From assembly GCA_035541755.1 (NCBI GenBank), contig DATKMQ010000080.1:1-63560 (forward strand): 63,560 nucleotides of DNA, given 5' to 3'. Positions 63,386 to 63,560 of this stretch are shown one piece after another; the stretch's first letter is position 1; every line of letters begins with the position of its first letter. This stretch comes from Syntrophorhabdaceae bacterium (GTDB lineage: Bacteria > Desulfobacterota > Syntrophorhabdia > Syntrophorhabdales > Syntrophorhabdaceae). The translations under genes were made by a program, and so were the position numbers. The notes below the pieces were generated by a model. It had not been told where the DNA came from and ran no database searches. It saw only the letters and a program-made list of their open reading frames with translations.

Positions 63386-63560
63386 TATCATCGGAGAGGG
63401 ACGCGCGCAAGCGCAAAGTACAGGTGGCTTTAATTACCATCTATAAAATATGCGTTCATTTTGGGTGCTCTCCGCGATGTACCGAGAAATATTGGCATCC
63501 ATGGATAGTTCTTTTTCTTACTGATGTTGAACTTGGTATGACGGGCGGTTGAATGTTTGT
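63386..63560. other. Upstream region of the cobalamin operon
   Basis: AT-rich towards 63425-63470; must contain the promoter of the riboswitch transcript. The minus strand has TATTTTATAGAT around 63437-63448 as a possible -10 region. No gene was seen. Confidence 0.4.

Overview
The window looks like a chromosomal segment of a strictly anaerobic, flagellated, piliated Gram-negative bacterium of the deltaproteobacterial / Desulfobacterota type; a Syntrophorhabdus-like syntroph would fit, but this is an inference from gene content. Pointers are a tandem BadF/HgdC-type acyl-CoA dehydratase activase of 1383 residues, siroheme/heme genes joined to system-II cytochrome c assembly, a PilMNOPQ type IV pilus operon, a FlgM-associated (DVU0524-like) small protein and a TonB/BtuB outer-membrane cobalamin system. 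No CRISPR array, insertion sequence, integrase or rRNA was seen.

Layout. 1-2916 (minus): end of a surface-sugar operon (PLP aminotransferase, GNAT acetyltransferase, NAD-dependent epimerase cut by the window edge). 3224-9771 (plus): a motility block that opens with a consensus sigma-28 promoter: a 573-residue flagellar-type protein, a FliT-like small protein, a DVU0524-like protein, a response regulator, a REC-GAF-HD-GYP c-di-GMP phosphodiesterase, a PilZ protein, MotA and MotB. 9895-10712: a mannose-6-phosphate-isomerase-type cupin, HU, and a shared terminator. 10718-14691 (minus): acyP, siroheme synthase, ccsB, hemA, hemC. 14858-20288 (plus): dehydratase activase and a CNNM/CorC membrane protein. 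20340-29803 (minus): guaB-guaA-dnaE-accA-pgi plus an alkyltransferase.

30109-32821 (minus) holds a DPM1-like glycosyltransferase and a membrane/TPR protein resembling TMTC O-mannosyltransferases, divergent from the major pilin gene at 33270. 33270-42071 (plus): pilA, terminator, prepilin peptidase, PilY1, four minor pilins and an Ig-like membrane-anchored protein. 42199-48879 (plus): a promoter, pilM-N-O-P-Q, a secreted FlgT/FlgO-like protein and an RluB/RsuA pseudouridine synthase. The pilus motors (PilB, PilT, PilC) are not in the window.

48841-54718 is a type III restriction-modification locus (mod, res) bracketed by two decayed serine-tRNA-like 3' ends in the same orientation, which suggests a small island at a tRNA-derived site. 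54719-55405 has no convincing gene; a small Cys-rich protein follows. 55789-63385 (minus) is one cobalamin-riboswitch-led operon: btuB, cbiZ, cobO, btuF, btuC, btuD, tonB. It covers uptake of corrinoids across both membranes, removal of the lower ligand side by CbiZ, and adenosylation.

The most interesting leads are the glycosyltransferase/TMTC-like pair beside pilA, the secreted hybrid protein directly after pilQ, the tRNA-remnant-bracketed restriction locus, and the sigma-28-driven flagellar pair at 3286-5327.
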